Source: Camellia lanceoleosa (taxonomy: Eukaryota > Streptophyta > Magnoliopsida > Ericales > Theaceae). Taken from it: a stretch of DNA of 64,000 bases. The notes under the pieces are model-generated. The model saw nothing but the letters and a program-made list of their open reading frames with translations. It made no database searches and had not been told where the DNA came from. Position 1 is the first letter of the stretch. Every line of letters starts with the position of its first letter. Positions 22,870 to 33,602 of the stretch are shown in pieces. The position numbers were made by a program, and so were the translations under genes. The stretch covers positions 96,510,182 to 96,574,181 of the forward strand of contig CM045761.1 of assembly GCA_025200525.1 (NCBI GenBank). The letters are read 5' to 3'.

Positions 22870-25800
22870 TCATTCATTAAGAGAAGCCTTAACCCTTTCA
22901 AAAGTACGTTCCACAACACTGTGTTGTCCATTCTTCTTCTTGTGTTGGCTCAAAACATTCAGAGCAATTTGCACGTCTTCTTCAAATTTAGAAACACTCT
23001 CGGAAGCTTGTGCAAAATCACACATAAAGGATGCATGTTCCGCTTGGGTGGATGACAATTCCTCTTCAAGTTGTTTGAGTAACTCTTTGGTTTGAATAAT
23101 CCTTTGATTAAGACCCGCAATGTGCTCATCTGACTTGATAATTGAAGCAGACAACTGTTCATGTTCACCAGAAACTTTGTCAAAATGAAGTTTCTTCTCA
23201 TAGTATTGGACCTCAAATTCTGCAGTAGACAAGTTTGAAGAATCTGCAAGTTGGGTTTTCAAAGCAAAGCACCTAAGAAATATCTTCACCTTCTCGTAAA
23301 ATGAGGTGAAGTCTACACCCAAACTCTTCAAAATCATGAAAACGTAGTTTGCTACAACAATCATGCCATTTACATCCGTCATTGATTAGAGAGAAATAGT
23401 AAGACCTTTCTGAATATGGGTAGTTGCTTCATTAGAGGAAGTTCCCAAAAGAAGGCTAGATGGAGCAAAGGGTGCTTCAAGTTTCTCAAATAATTTGTTA
23501 ACCCCATTTGCTTCAAGTAAGTCTACAAGAATTTGGGCCTCTTCCGAGGTATCAGAAGTAATTTCGTCTGTCTCTTCCAATGTGTCAGAAGTACTTTCTG
23601 TGAAAATAGAAGAGATACTCAATGAAAACATAGAAGGTAAAAACAATATATATATATATATATGAATGAAGTATACCTTGGTGTACAGCTTGAAGAGACT
23701 TAGGTGGAGGAGGAGACAAGTTGTGATTCCCATAAGTGGACCACGGATTTTGCAATGTAGCATGATCTAAAGAGAAAAGAGTTCCTTGAGCATGTATACA
23801 TGATGAAATAAAATGAGATACAAGGAATGAATAAGAATACCCTTAAAGGTAGCCAATGGCATATGCGATGCAGCTGGGGAAGTCCGAGGTGCAGTGCCTA
23901 AGAAAATGAGGTGTTAAAAAAAATAAAAATAAAATAAAGAAAGAATTATACCTTTCTCTAATAGCTTGGATGGCTTGTTCGAAGAAGGAGAAGAAAAACT
24001 TACATTTGCTGGGGACAATTTACTCATCTTAGTCGGTGTGCCATCTAAAAGAGGGGTGTGGTCATAAAACTCATCTTCACTCTCGCTACTTCCATTGAGA
24101 GAACAATCAAAAGATTTGGTAGGAGAAGGAATTTCAACACTCTTAATGCGAATACGACCCAAGGCAGTTAATTCATACCCATCTCCCTCAAAGAGTTCTT
24201 GAATCATATTCTCATCTTTATCTTCAAGAAAAGAGTACAAGTATGTGCGAAATTGATCCATTGGGGTTTTGGTCACTACGGTGGGTTGGGAAGTTCCTGT
24301 ACAATCACTGATAGACATAGTCTCTGGAAAAAGCTTTGCGAGACTAGAAAATTGAGGGCCAGAATCTACTTGCTCAAAGCTAAATCTCATTTTAAATTGA
24401 GAATCACACATATCCTCGAAAAGATGAAGTTGATCTGAAACCGAGTAACCAGATCGGGAAGGAGCAATAAGTGGTCGACTATTATCCATTCTCCGAGGTG
24501 ATAATGCTTCCAGAGCAATAGGTGAAGATGATGACCTAGCTCTAGAGTAAGAAGGATTCTTCATCTTTCGGTCTTTAATTGACATATCTAGTTTTCTCTT
24601 GTGTGAAGATTTCGGCTAGGTATGAGTAACATATTAGAGCACAGTAAAGGAAGTTCCCAACCACCAATTGGCATAAGGCATGGTTACGTGAGAAATAGAT
24701 CGGGTGCCTGGTAACTCCAATGAGACTTTTGTACCGCAACGTAACATATGGCGCCAGTTGTAATAAAATTTAGACCATTCAAAGGGCTATCAACAAAATA
24801 CATTAAGCGGTGTATGGCACGCTTGAGCAAACCCAAATTGACGACCGTATCGATTAGGGGAGTACGGTTCAGAAATTAAATTAAATCCCATTTTAAAAGT
24901 TAAAATCCCTTGCCTCAATGATATAAGATAGCCAAGGTGGAAAGGTGATATCCTTCCAGAGTTGACCAGAATGCCTGAAAGGTTCACCTTCATGGGTAAC
25001 AGCCCTAAACTGACACTCCATACAATAAGTTAGGAGAGAGTCCACAAATGGAAATTTATCAATAAAAAAGTGGGCAGCCGATTAGTTTCCAATAAATCCA
25101 AGATATGGCATGAAATGAATATCAGGAATCGGACAGATCGACTGAGGATCCCCATGAGAGTAAGTCTTAACAAAATATAGTGAAATCCATCCAAAAAGGT
25201 AATGCAAAGGACCTGAACATTTTCCTTCCCAGGTGAAGATGATGATGCCACTTTACCAAGAGAATGATAGAGGTACGCAAGGACAGGGATAGCCAAGCTA
25301 AATAAGGTTCCACCGGCCATTTTGGTGGCTACATGAAACGTAGTTGGACGAATTTCCCCAGAATAGTGAGGGAAGACAAATTCGCTAAGCCAGCTCGCCA
25401 AAAAACCAGAAAGATACACATCATCAGGGATTCTATCTTTTCGTTGAAACCACTAATCGAAGTTGGGGATTCGTCAATGAATTTGAAAGTCCAGTGGTTA
25501 AACTTCTTGGATTGAAAAGAGCTGGCATAAATGTTGAAAAGCCCATGGCACGCCTTGGATGTCTAGGACGAATATAAAATGTCATTGGAGGGGGTGAACT
25601 CTTCATAAAACTCGCCACGGATGGAGAGCCCGCTAATGCGATGAAGGTCCCATAAAGAGATCCCAAGTTCGCCGTAAATGGTGTGGAAAGTGTTGGTGTC
25701 GGGTGACCACCGCTCTAAGAATCCTTTCAGCAGGGAGACATTCCTAGCATAAGCAAATTGGGATACATAGATTGCAGCATAAATCCCACACTTCTTCAAA

Positions 25801-26210
25801 ATAGGGGCAAATGTGGAAAAAACGTCATTCAACCAAAAAATCCATATAGGGGATTGCAAATGGGTAAAAATGCCGCGGACATTAAAAGAATTATCCCACT
25901 TCAATTTTTCATGTTTTATTCTCTTAAGAAGAGTATTAAATTCAGAGCAGTCAAGGTCTTCAGAAAATGGACGGAGGATTGAGACAGGAAATGAACTGAT
26001 TGATTTGGAGTGTCCTTTCTCGAGAATCTCACAGCAGTTTCGAATTTTTGTATAGATCAAGTCTTCAGAAGTCGTATGTAAAGGGATATAGGGGTCCAAT
26101 TCGATAGATGACAATAAAGCAGTGATAGGTTTGTGCCGAATTATTTTTGGACCAGATTTATCCAATACATCCCTCTCGTCACGTCAAAGATATTCAAGTG
26201 TCTTTTCCAT
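22870..26210 (-). pseudogene. Antisense Plant Mobile Domain gene with introns
   Basis: Starts at ATG 26210 (MEKTLEY, then a TGA, then DERDVLDKSG). About 26140-24820 encodes a Plant Mobile Domain (PMD, aminotransferase-like): FLERWSPDTNTFHTIYGELG, FLASWLSEFVFP, TFHVATKMAGGTLFSLAIPV, EPYSPNRYGRQFGFAQ. A stop at 25563 and a likely 1-base deletion near 25430 break it. A Ser-rich linker (24585-23952) and a C-terminal coiled coil (23382-22870) follow. Introns with GT-AG ends are visible at 23951-23898, 23840-23767 and 23676-23598; stop at 23386. PMD proteins in plants act in genome/TE silencing and PMD copies are known to ride in Ty3/gypsy elements. Antisense placement protects introns from removal during retrotransposition. 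Confidence 0.75.
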
Positions 26211-26235
26211 GCTTCCTTAAATTAAAAAAAAAATG

Positions 26236-26487
26236 TCATAATATAAAGAAATTGACGAAAGCCCCTTGCCAAGGATTCAAGCCATTGGGGTGACAGACAC
26301 AATCACTGCCAAGGATTCAAGCCATTGGGGTGAAGGACACAATCACTGCCAAGGTTTCAAGCCATTGGGGTGACGGACACATTCACTACCAAGGTTTCAA
26401 GCCATTGGAGTGAAGGACACATTCACTGCCAAGGATTCAATCCATTGGGGTGAAGGACACAATCACTGCCAAGGATTCAAGCCACTT
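26236..26487 (-). promoter_or_regulatory. 40-bp repeat array with CCAAT boxes before antisense gene
   Basis: Five full 40-bp units plus a partial start at 26268, 26308, 26348, 26388, 26428 and 26468 (gccaaggattcaagccattg core). On the minus strand the full units each carry CCAATGG, so at least five CCAAT boxes face the antisense gene. A TATA-like ctttatattatg on the minus strand lies at about 26237-26248, 30-40 bases before the ATG at 26210. Promoter function is inferred from layout. Confidence 0.55.
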
Positions 26488-26519
26488 ATTGCCATTAGTC
26501 TAGGAGGGGCAATGATACC

Positions 26520-28870
26520 TGCAAACAAACTCTGACGCCTTTCGGGTTGCCTGTAAAAGAGGGAAAAAGACATGAAATAATCGTTAACCAAAAAAAAAAG
26601 AAGAGAAATTAGTCATCTTGATTCGTACAATTAAAATTCACTTGCACGAATCACGAAAGGGCAAGACTGATTCGACTTTTAACAAAAAAAAATTGGCCAA
26701 TTGTACAAAGGGCTGCTACTAATACAAAATAAAATAAAAGGTAGCAAGCTTAAAAAAAAAATTAAAAAAAAAAATTGTTCAAAAAACAAATCACAAAAAA
26801 AATCTGCTATACAACATAGCAACAAATAGGTTGCTGCTGTAAAAAAAATGGGATTGTATTTGAAAAAATTTGCTAAATAAATAGATAGTTTGTTCCCCAA
26901 ATGATAGGCAAAGCAACCTGTGTTGGTTGGTTCTATCAAAAGAATATAAAAAGTAAAAAATAAAAAAAAGAAAGAAAAAAATTCTTGCTATTTATAAATA
27001 AAAAAAAAAGGGCTCTTTTGTTTGTATAGGGCAAGGACTTTATTTGGGCTAGTTAAGTTCATGATCTAACAACAAAATATATAAGGGGCAGCAGCTAAAA
27101 GGGGTTGCCGTTTTTTTTTAGATGGTCTTTGTTTGTTAGAGTATTTGGGTCTACCAAAATGGGCTGCCTTTGTTGCCATCATATAAAAAAAAAGTCGGTT
27201 TGGTCTGATGACTAGCAGCAACAAGGAAAAAATAGGGCAGTAGCTAAAAAAAAGGGGCCACAGTTTTTTTTGTTTTAGGCTTGTTGTCTAGCAAAAATGG
27301 GCTCTCTTTATTTCTAGGCCATATTTGCTAATGGCAGCAGGTTATACACAAAGTTCATGGGTTATAAAAAAGGAGAAGAAAATTTCTACTGGAAGGTAAA
27401 AAAAAAGACCAGATTAAACTGTGAAAAAAAAAAGGTCCTTGGGCTCGAAAAAAAAAATGTGCTGGAAAGGCAGTAGGTTTTTTTGTTCAAGTAAAAAAAT
27501 AAAAATAATAAAATAATAAAAAGAAAAGAGGCTACAGCTTTTGTTATGAAATAAGGCAGTAGGTTATTCATCCTTTCAGTAAGGGTCTTTGTTGGGACTA
27601 TTTGAAAGAAAATATTTTATGGAGAAGAAAGCATACCTAATTTAAAGGAGTTTGAAGAGATTCTTTTGTGTCTTCTTTAATGTATAAGAAGAACAACTTT
27701 TGTTGAAAAAAAAAAAAAGAAAGATAATGGCTAGAAAGTTGCTGCTAGAAAGTTGTTGGAAAGATACTAAAACAATGAAGACCTAATATGCAAAGAAAAA
27801 AAGAGAGGCTGCTGGAACAATCTGCTGGGAGAAAAAAAAGCTACAGGAAAAATATATGGGCTGTATCTTTTGTATACTCAAAGAGAAATTGTTGCTGGAA
27901 AGATACTAAAATAATGAAAACCTAATATGCAACACAAAATCTGCAGAGAAAAAAAAGAGGTTGCTGGAAACAATCTGCTGGGAGGAAAAAAAAGTTACAG
28001 GGAAAATATGTGGGCTATATGCATGGATAGGTGTCATATAAGCAAAAATTATTGCTTAAGAAAGGAGGTAGTGTTCTCCTAAAATACTTCAAACAAGCAA
28101 GAGTTTAGGTAGGATTTGAAATACTAAGTAAGAGTTTGTGTAGGATTAGAAATCCTACCAGTGCCAATCTATCCTATTCCATTTAGACAAACTCCTAAAA
28201 TATATATATATATATATGCTGTAAAAAAATCCTAAAAATAATAAGTGGCAAGTTGGAGGCCCACAAAAGAAAAGGCCCAATTAAAAAATAATGGCCTAGA
28301 AAAGGAAAGGTCCATGATGGTCTAGAAAAATCCATGATGGCCTACAAAAAAAAAAATCTATTGTAAGAAAAAAAAAAATGGTGGCAAGTTGGAGGTCCAC
28401 AAAAGAAAAGGCCCAATTAAAAAAATGGTGGCCTAGAAAAAGGAAAGATCCATGATGGTCTAGAAAAATCCATGATGGCCTAGAAAAAAAACTACTATAA
28501 AAAAATGGTGGCAAGTTGGAAGCTCACAAAAAGAAATACCAAATTAAATCTTGGACCTTACTCATGACCCTTCAAAAAAAAAAAAAAAATCAAGTCCATA
28601 AAAAGGACCCATGCAACAAAAGTAAATGGCCCATGGACTATAAAGGGCAATTAGCCCTTTATTTTTTTTAAAAAAAAAAGATCAAGTCCACAAAAAGGAC
28701 CCATGTAACAAAAGTAAAAGGACCCATGAAAAAAAGAGCCGTCAACCCAAAAAAAAAAAAAGAGGCCAGGGACCAAAAGCAAAGAAATAATCCCATCTAA
28801 GACCTAAAGATCATCCAGGTAAAAGTGCCAAATTGTCGTGACTCACACAGTTCAAAAAATTCACTTCTGC
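26520..28870. repeat. A-rich low-complexity region of element 1
   Basis: About 2.3 kb made of A runs and short diverged duplications: ggaaagatactaaaa blocks near 27757 and 27895, ccatgatgg tct/cct blocks at 28311-28480, and caagtccataaaaaggaccc blocks at 28591 and 28683. ORFs here are low complexity. No gene recognised. It is presumably expendable 3' spacer that expanded by slippage. Confidence 0.7.
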
Positions 28871-28871
28871 A

Positions 28872-28887
28872 AGTCAAGAGGGGCATT
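28872..28887 (+). other. Polypurine tract of element 1
   Basis: caagaggggcatt lies directly before the 3' LTR start TGTTGGCAC; this is the expected site for plus-strand priming. Confidence 0.6.
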
Positions 28888-29703
28888 TGTTGGCACATAA
28901 ATTTCAACTAAATTTATGACATGTATAGAGCCTATGATAGGAAGGTTGTAGGTAATCACTCCCTAAAAAATGATCAATATGATCTGTTGAAGTACATAAA
29001 TAAAATGACGTTGTATCTCAACAATGTTATTCAAGATACTCAAATGAAACGTGGAGCCTACGAAAGATGACATCTGTAGAGCCTACAGCAAGGACACCAC
29101 ATAGGATGAAACCCCAAAGATCAATCCGGTTAATCAGATATACGATTAATCATATAGCATTATTATTCAAAATTCAAATGGTGCTATCATTCAATTTGAA
29201 ATTCAAATTGAAGATGAAGCATTCCTATCACCTGATGGCCCTCTATAAATATGAGAACCATCACACAAGACGGGGGATCAGAAAATCAGAAGTAAAAAGA
29301 TCAAAGAGAGAGAGAGAGAAAGAAATTGAGAGCTAAAGAAATTGTTACAAGAAAGAAGAAGAGAAGCCTAGAGAACTCAAGAGCCTACGCTAATGGCAAA
29401 GAATAGGTAAAGGGTTCCAAACCCAAGAATTGTATTTTGTATTTGAGGGTTCAAAACCCATAACAATTTCAATAAAATATTTATTTTTCTTAAATTGTCT
29501 TTTGTTGTTTATTTTGTTCTTCATTAATCAGAGGTTTCATTTGTATAAAATGTGTAATTAACAATCTGAAATACAGATCGGAAATAAGAACCTGCTATTC
29601 AAATAATCAAACATTGTTTAGTCTAAAAACTAAACAATGGACATTTGTAACATAAATTTTGAAATGTGTTGAAACACTTCATGTTTTAAAATTTGTGTCT
29701 ATA
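28888..29703 (+). repeat. 3' LTR of element 1
   Basis: TGTTGGCAC start and TGTCTATA end (the last bases differ from the 5' copy's TCTACA by a C to T change). Contains TATA box 29244-29251. Followed by GTGAC, the right target duplicate. Confidence 0.9.
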
Positions 29704-29802
29704 GTGACCATCAATAATTTATGTTTCTATAATGGTTGTCATTGATCAACTCTAAGACTATTAAGTCAAAAAATAAATAAGAGCCCTTTTTCTGATATCA
29801 AT
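29704..29802 (-). pseudogene. Start of the split copia gag, with primer site
   Basis: Read leftwards: a tRNA-Met-type primer site (ttgatatcaga, complementary positions 29792-29801) directly follows the LTR; ATG is at 29742-29740, and the first ~13 codons (MTTIIET, stop, IIDGH) run to 29704. The frame continues exactly at 7442, where SNPPYFTG-type copia gag sequence follows, once element 1 and one target duplicate are removed. Confidence 0.75.
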
Positions 29803-30734
29803 TGTTATCCTAGGTAGGCAACCCAGAGAGGGATGAATTGAGTTTCTAAATAAATTTCCAAATTAAAAATATTAACCCAAATAAAAAATAAATAAAACTG
29901 CTCAACAATATAAAATAGAGTATTAAAATAAAATGAGCAAAGGAAAGAGAAAGCAAACTCAACGATTTATAGTGGTTCGGTATGCCGGGCCTACGTCCAC
30001 TCTCCAAGTATCCTCTAGAATTTCTCCATTATTCTTCAAATACTAATTACACCACTAGTATCAGGGGTGCTAGTGAACCTTTACAACAAATAACCAATCA
30101 CGATCACTCTAACTAGTTTAGAATCTAGTACTTAGTCACACCTAACCTAAGTGATTTTATCCCAAAAATCACTCACAAAAATATCCATACTAATTTTGAA
30201 TCCAGTGCCTAGTCTCACCTAACCCAAGTGATTTTATCCCGAAAAATCACTCATACAAACTTTCTCTTTTACAAGAATGATATGAAGGGTGTGAAAACCC
30301 TTCTACAATTTTTGTTCAAATTCTCAACAAATTTTCTCATGGAAAACACAACTCAATGAAGCACAATAATATTTTGAGAACAAGTAAATATTACAGATTT
30401 TTCCTTTTCTTCTCTTCTTCACTTCATTATTTTTCTCCAACCAAAATACTTCTATTTATACCTAAAAATATATCTGTTGGAAGACAAACGATTCTTTAGA
30501 TCATGAGGCGACCGAGCGCAAGACGCTCTTCTATTTGACTTTGTATCACGTGGGCACACGGAGAAGACACACGCCAGCTTGAAATTAATGTGTCGCTTTT
30601 GATGAATAGTGTTCTATTAATTTTTTCTCCCCACACTTTATGAATTTCAAATGTTACACAGTAACTTGAATAGTAATTTTTCTATTAAAAAATATATAAT
30701 GCACAGTAAAATTTATTTAAATAATATTTATAAC
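29803..30734 (-). repeat. LTR of the copia element
   Basis: On the plus strand it starts TGTTATCC, adjoining the primer site. Includes the gatttatagtggttcgg motif common in plant copia LTRs. The outer edge is uncertain; ttataaca at about 30727-30734 would complete the inverted ends. No target duplicate was found. Confidence 0.6.
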
Positions 30735-30889
30735 AAATACATCGTACAACATATATTTTAATAAATAATATTTTGTGTCAAAGAATATAAAATATGTATA
30801 TTAAAAAATCACAATTTGTCTCATAATATTTTAGACATCATCAAAATTAAACCACATGATTAACAGTGGTAATTTGAGAGTTATGGGTT

Positions 30890-32151
30890 TGATTTGGATT
30901 GGTTTTAGGAGCATAAAATAGGGGTTTTCAAATAGGTTCATAGGAAATGTTGTGGAGATGGTTATATTGATAGATTGGGTTGAAATATTGAAAATCTCTC
31001 CATTAAATATGCTTTTAAAAGGAATAGATATTTTGTTGGAAATCTTGAAAATGATTGGTTTTGAACTAAGCAAAAAGAGAAAGATATAGAGCTTTTGAAA
31101 TGATAATATGAATATATCTGTTGATGATAAGAGTGAAGTTGAATATGTATTATCACTCCTATATTGGGATTATGAAATTATATCTGTTGCTTGGAGATTT
31201 ATTCTTTGTACAGAGATATCTGTTTTAGGCTATCGATGGAGGATAATTTTGATTGTTGTAAAAATTGTATGAAGATTAGGTTAATTGAAACCAATTACTC
31301 ATGCATCTTGCATTGAATATTGTTTCATATTTATATATTGAAAATATATCATTTTGAGAAAAATTAGTGAATACCTTGATGAATCTAGTTAGGGTGTGTG
31401 ATTGTGGTGTTATCTATATTGGCTTGTGTATCCTTGGTGAAAGTCCAAAAACTCGCACAGTTAAGTTCTGATCCTTCCGGTTAATACCAGTAAAATGGCT
31501 TTGGTAGTGCATGTATAGCCTACTAGCAGACACGTACCTAGAGATTCCAATATTGTGTGTCTACTACCCTGCTTTCTTATTTAAAAAATATTGTTTTACA
31601 AATTGATTTATAATCATGGCATTGCATCATGTTGAAAGAAAAAAGCATAACGTTTTGGTAAATGGCATTCATATGCATTCACCATATGATTTTGTTAAGT
31701 TTCATACAGTGTGTTAAGGTATTTTTTACTAGGTTTTAGCTCATCCTATGTGGAAACCAACTTTCAAGTATTAATGGTATGCCTCCACCAAGGACTTAGC
31801 TAGAGAAGATCTTGGAGTTTAAGGCTCATTCATTTTTGTATTGTAAATATCTTTTGTACAAGCCTCAAGATTTTATTTGTTTTGGGCTTGACCAATTTTT
31901 GTGGTAACCAAGCATCGTCTTGGAAATATGTAGTCATTAAGGTATGAACTTATTTGTATTTTTTTTCATTTCTATATATCACTATATGTCACATGCTATA
32001 TATTCAGAATTTAGGGTTTATGAATGTATAACGCACGTGACACCTTTTGTAATGTTTTCAAGAGAATTAATGAAAGACTGAACCTTTTTATTTTTCACAT
32101 ATTTAGTGTACCTTATGGGATTAACTGTTGTTATATTTTGGGGGCGTTACA
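30890..32151 (+). mobile_element. Truncated chromovirus-type LTR (copy A)
   Basis: Ends GGGGGCGTTACA at 32151. From about 30890 it parallels the LTR at 32960-38063 (shared blocks ggataattttgattgttgt, cctactagcagacacgtacc, ggttttagctcatcctatg). The left part, including the expected CTCGAG array, is missing. 30735-30889 is plain AT-rich sequence. Confidence 0.75.
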
Positions 32152-32408
32152 TACTCTATTTACCTTCTTCAATGTCAAAAAATCTAAATAACCCCTGAGA
32201 TATTGATTCGTGATTATATATAATGATTCTAGTTTAGACCAGCCTCGTTGCTTGTTTTGGATTTGATATTCATTGTCTTAAATGGTTATTCATACCTTTA
32301 TACATCCTAGTCTTGATTGAGTTAGGTTATTTGGATGTCATTGTTGCGTTTGGAACAAGTTCGAAGTTCATTTTTCAAAGGAGATTTTGCCTAGATTTTG
32401 GTCATTTC

Positions 32409-32670
32409 GCTCGAGAAATCCTTTGGTCGCTCGAGCAGTTTTTGAGAACTTCCAGTATATTTGCAGGTTTGCAGAAGTATGGGGAGGGTAGTGTTTTTAG
32501 CTCGAGTGATGTTTCTTGTGCTCGAGCAGTCCTTTTTGTGCTCAAGTGGTTAGTCTCTATCTGCAAAACTTCTGGGAGGGTGTCATTGTGCGCTCGAGCG
32601 GTAACTTTGTTCACTCGAGCAGTCTCACTTATTGTGTTCGGTCGCTCAAACGGTGTTTTGGTTGCTCTAG
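32409..32670. promoter_or_regulatory. Diverged CTCGAG array, 20-bp phased
   Basis: CTCGAG cores at about 32411, 32431, 32501, 32521, 32593 and 32614, and decayed sites ctcaag 32541, ctcaaa and ctctag near 32646/32666. Most neighbours are 20 or 21 bases apart, as in the array at 3361-3627 in a different LTR. Most losses are single-base changes. Confidence 0.6.
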
Positions 32671-33602
32671 CGATCTACACGTATATCAGTCTGAGAAAGC
32701 CACTTTTTAAGTCATTTTTTCTCATCTCACTCTCTCTCTACATTCAAAAAAACCTAGATTTGCTTCCTCTCTCTCTAGAAACCATCTTTAAACTTCAAAT
32801 ACACTATCATCCATTGATCTTTACACCCCAGTCCCTTTGATAAAAAGGTAAAGCACACCTAGAGCTTCATTCTAATTGGAACAAAGTTGATTTTTGGCTT
32901 TGTCGGGGTTTCTTTACACTCTCTCTTGCCTTCTAGCTTTGAGGTAGGGATTTCTCCACACTTTTGTATGGTTTTAACTTGGTTATTTGCTTGTCTAAAC
33001 AATATTGTGATTTGGGGATTTTTAAACAAAATCTAGGATTTTGGTTTAAAAATCAAAAGAGGGTTTTCAAATGGGTTCTTGAATATGATTGTAGGTTTGT
33101 AAATGTGGTTAAGTGTGTGATAAAATGGTGGATTTTATCCTTGGAATTGATTTATAAAGAAAAGAAGATTTTTTCCTAAAATGTGAATATTTGATTTTGT
33201 AAAGAGGAAATGAAAATGATGTTGGGTTTTATGAAATTGAAATGATGATGATAGTAGAGTTGGATATGCATTATTACTCCCATCTTGAAATTTTGAAAAG
33301 TTTAACTTTTTTGGAAATTATCTGTCTATTTAGAGATATCTATTTTAGGCAATTGGTGGAGGATAGCTATGATTGTTGTAGAAATTGTATGAGAATTAGG
33401 AGAATTGAAACTAATTTATCATCCATTTGCATTGAGCATTGTTGCATACTTTACACATTGAAAATGTATATTGCTTTAAGAAAAATGGCTAAATACCTTG
33501 GTGAATCTGGGTAGGGGATGTGGTTGTGATATTATGTTGGCCTGTGTGTCCTTGGTGAAAGTCCAAAAACCCGCGTGATTATGTGCCAAGCCTTCCAGTT
33601 AG

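Larger units (their letters stand above)
7448..29703 (+). mobile_element. Tat/Ogre-like Ty3/gypsy retrotransposon, 22.3 kb
   Basis: Full-length but dead element: 5' LTR 7448-8244, primer site at 8250, long gag-pol frame 8354-22317 (split by a 4.7 kb solo LTR), 6.5 kb 3' accessory region, polypurine tract before 28888 and 3' LTR 28888-29703. Order of domains is gag, protease, RT, RNase H, second (archaeal-type) RNase H, integrase. The second RNase H and large size are known marks of the Tat/Ogre lineage. Without the nested LTR it measures about 17.6 kb. It sits in a copia gag with near-perfect 5-base target duplicates. By eye about 35 substitutions separate the LTRs (~4%). Confidence 0.9.

Noticed and set aside
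26268..26487. CRISPR-like array
   Set aside because: Units are contiguous 40-bp tandem repeats without unique spacers, in a plant retrotransposon.
32313..32840. 175-residue ORF in the chromovirus LTR
   Set aside because: Covers the CTCGAG array and a pyrimidine tract of an LTR; hydrophobic low-information sequence with no family features.
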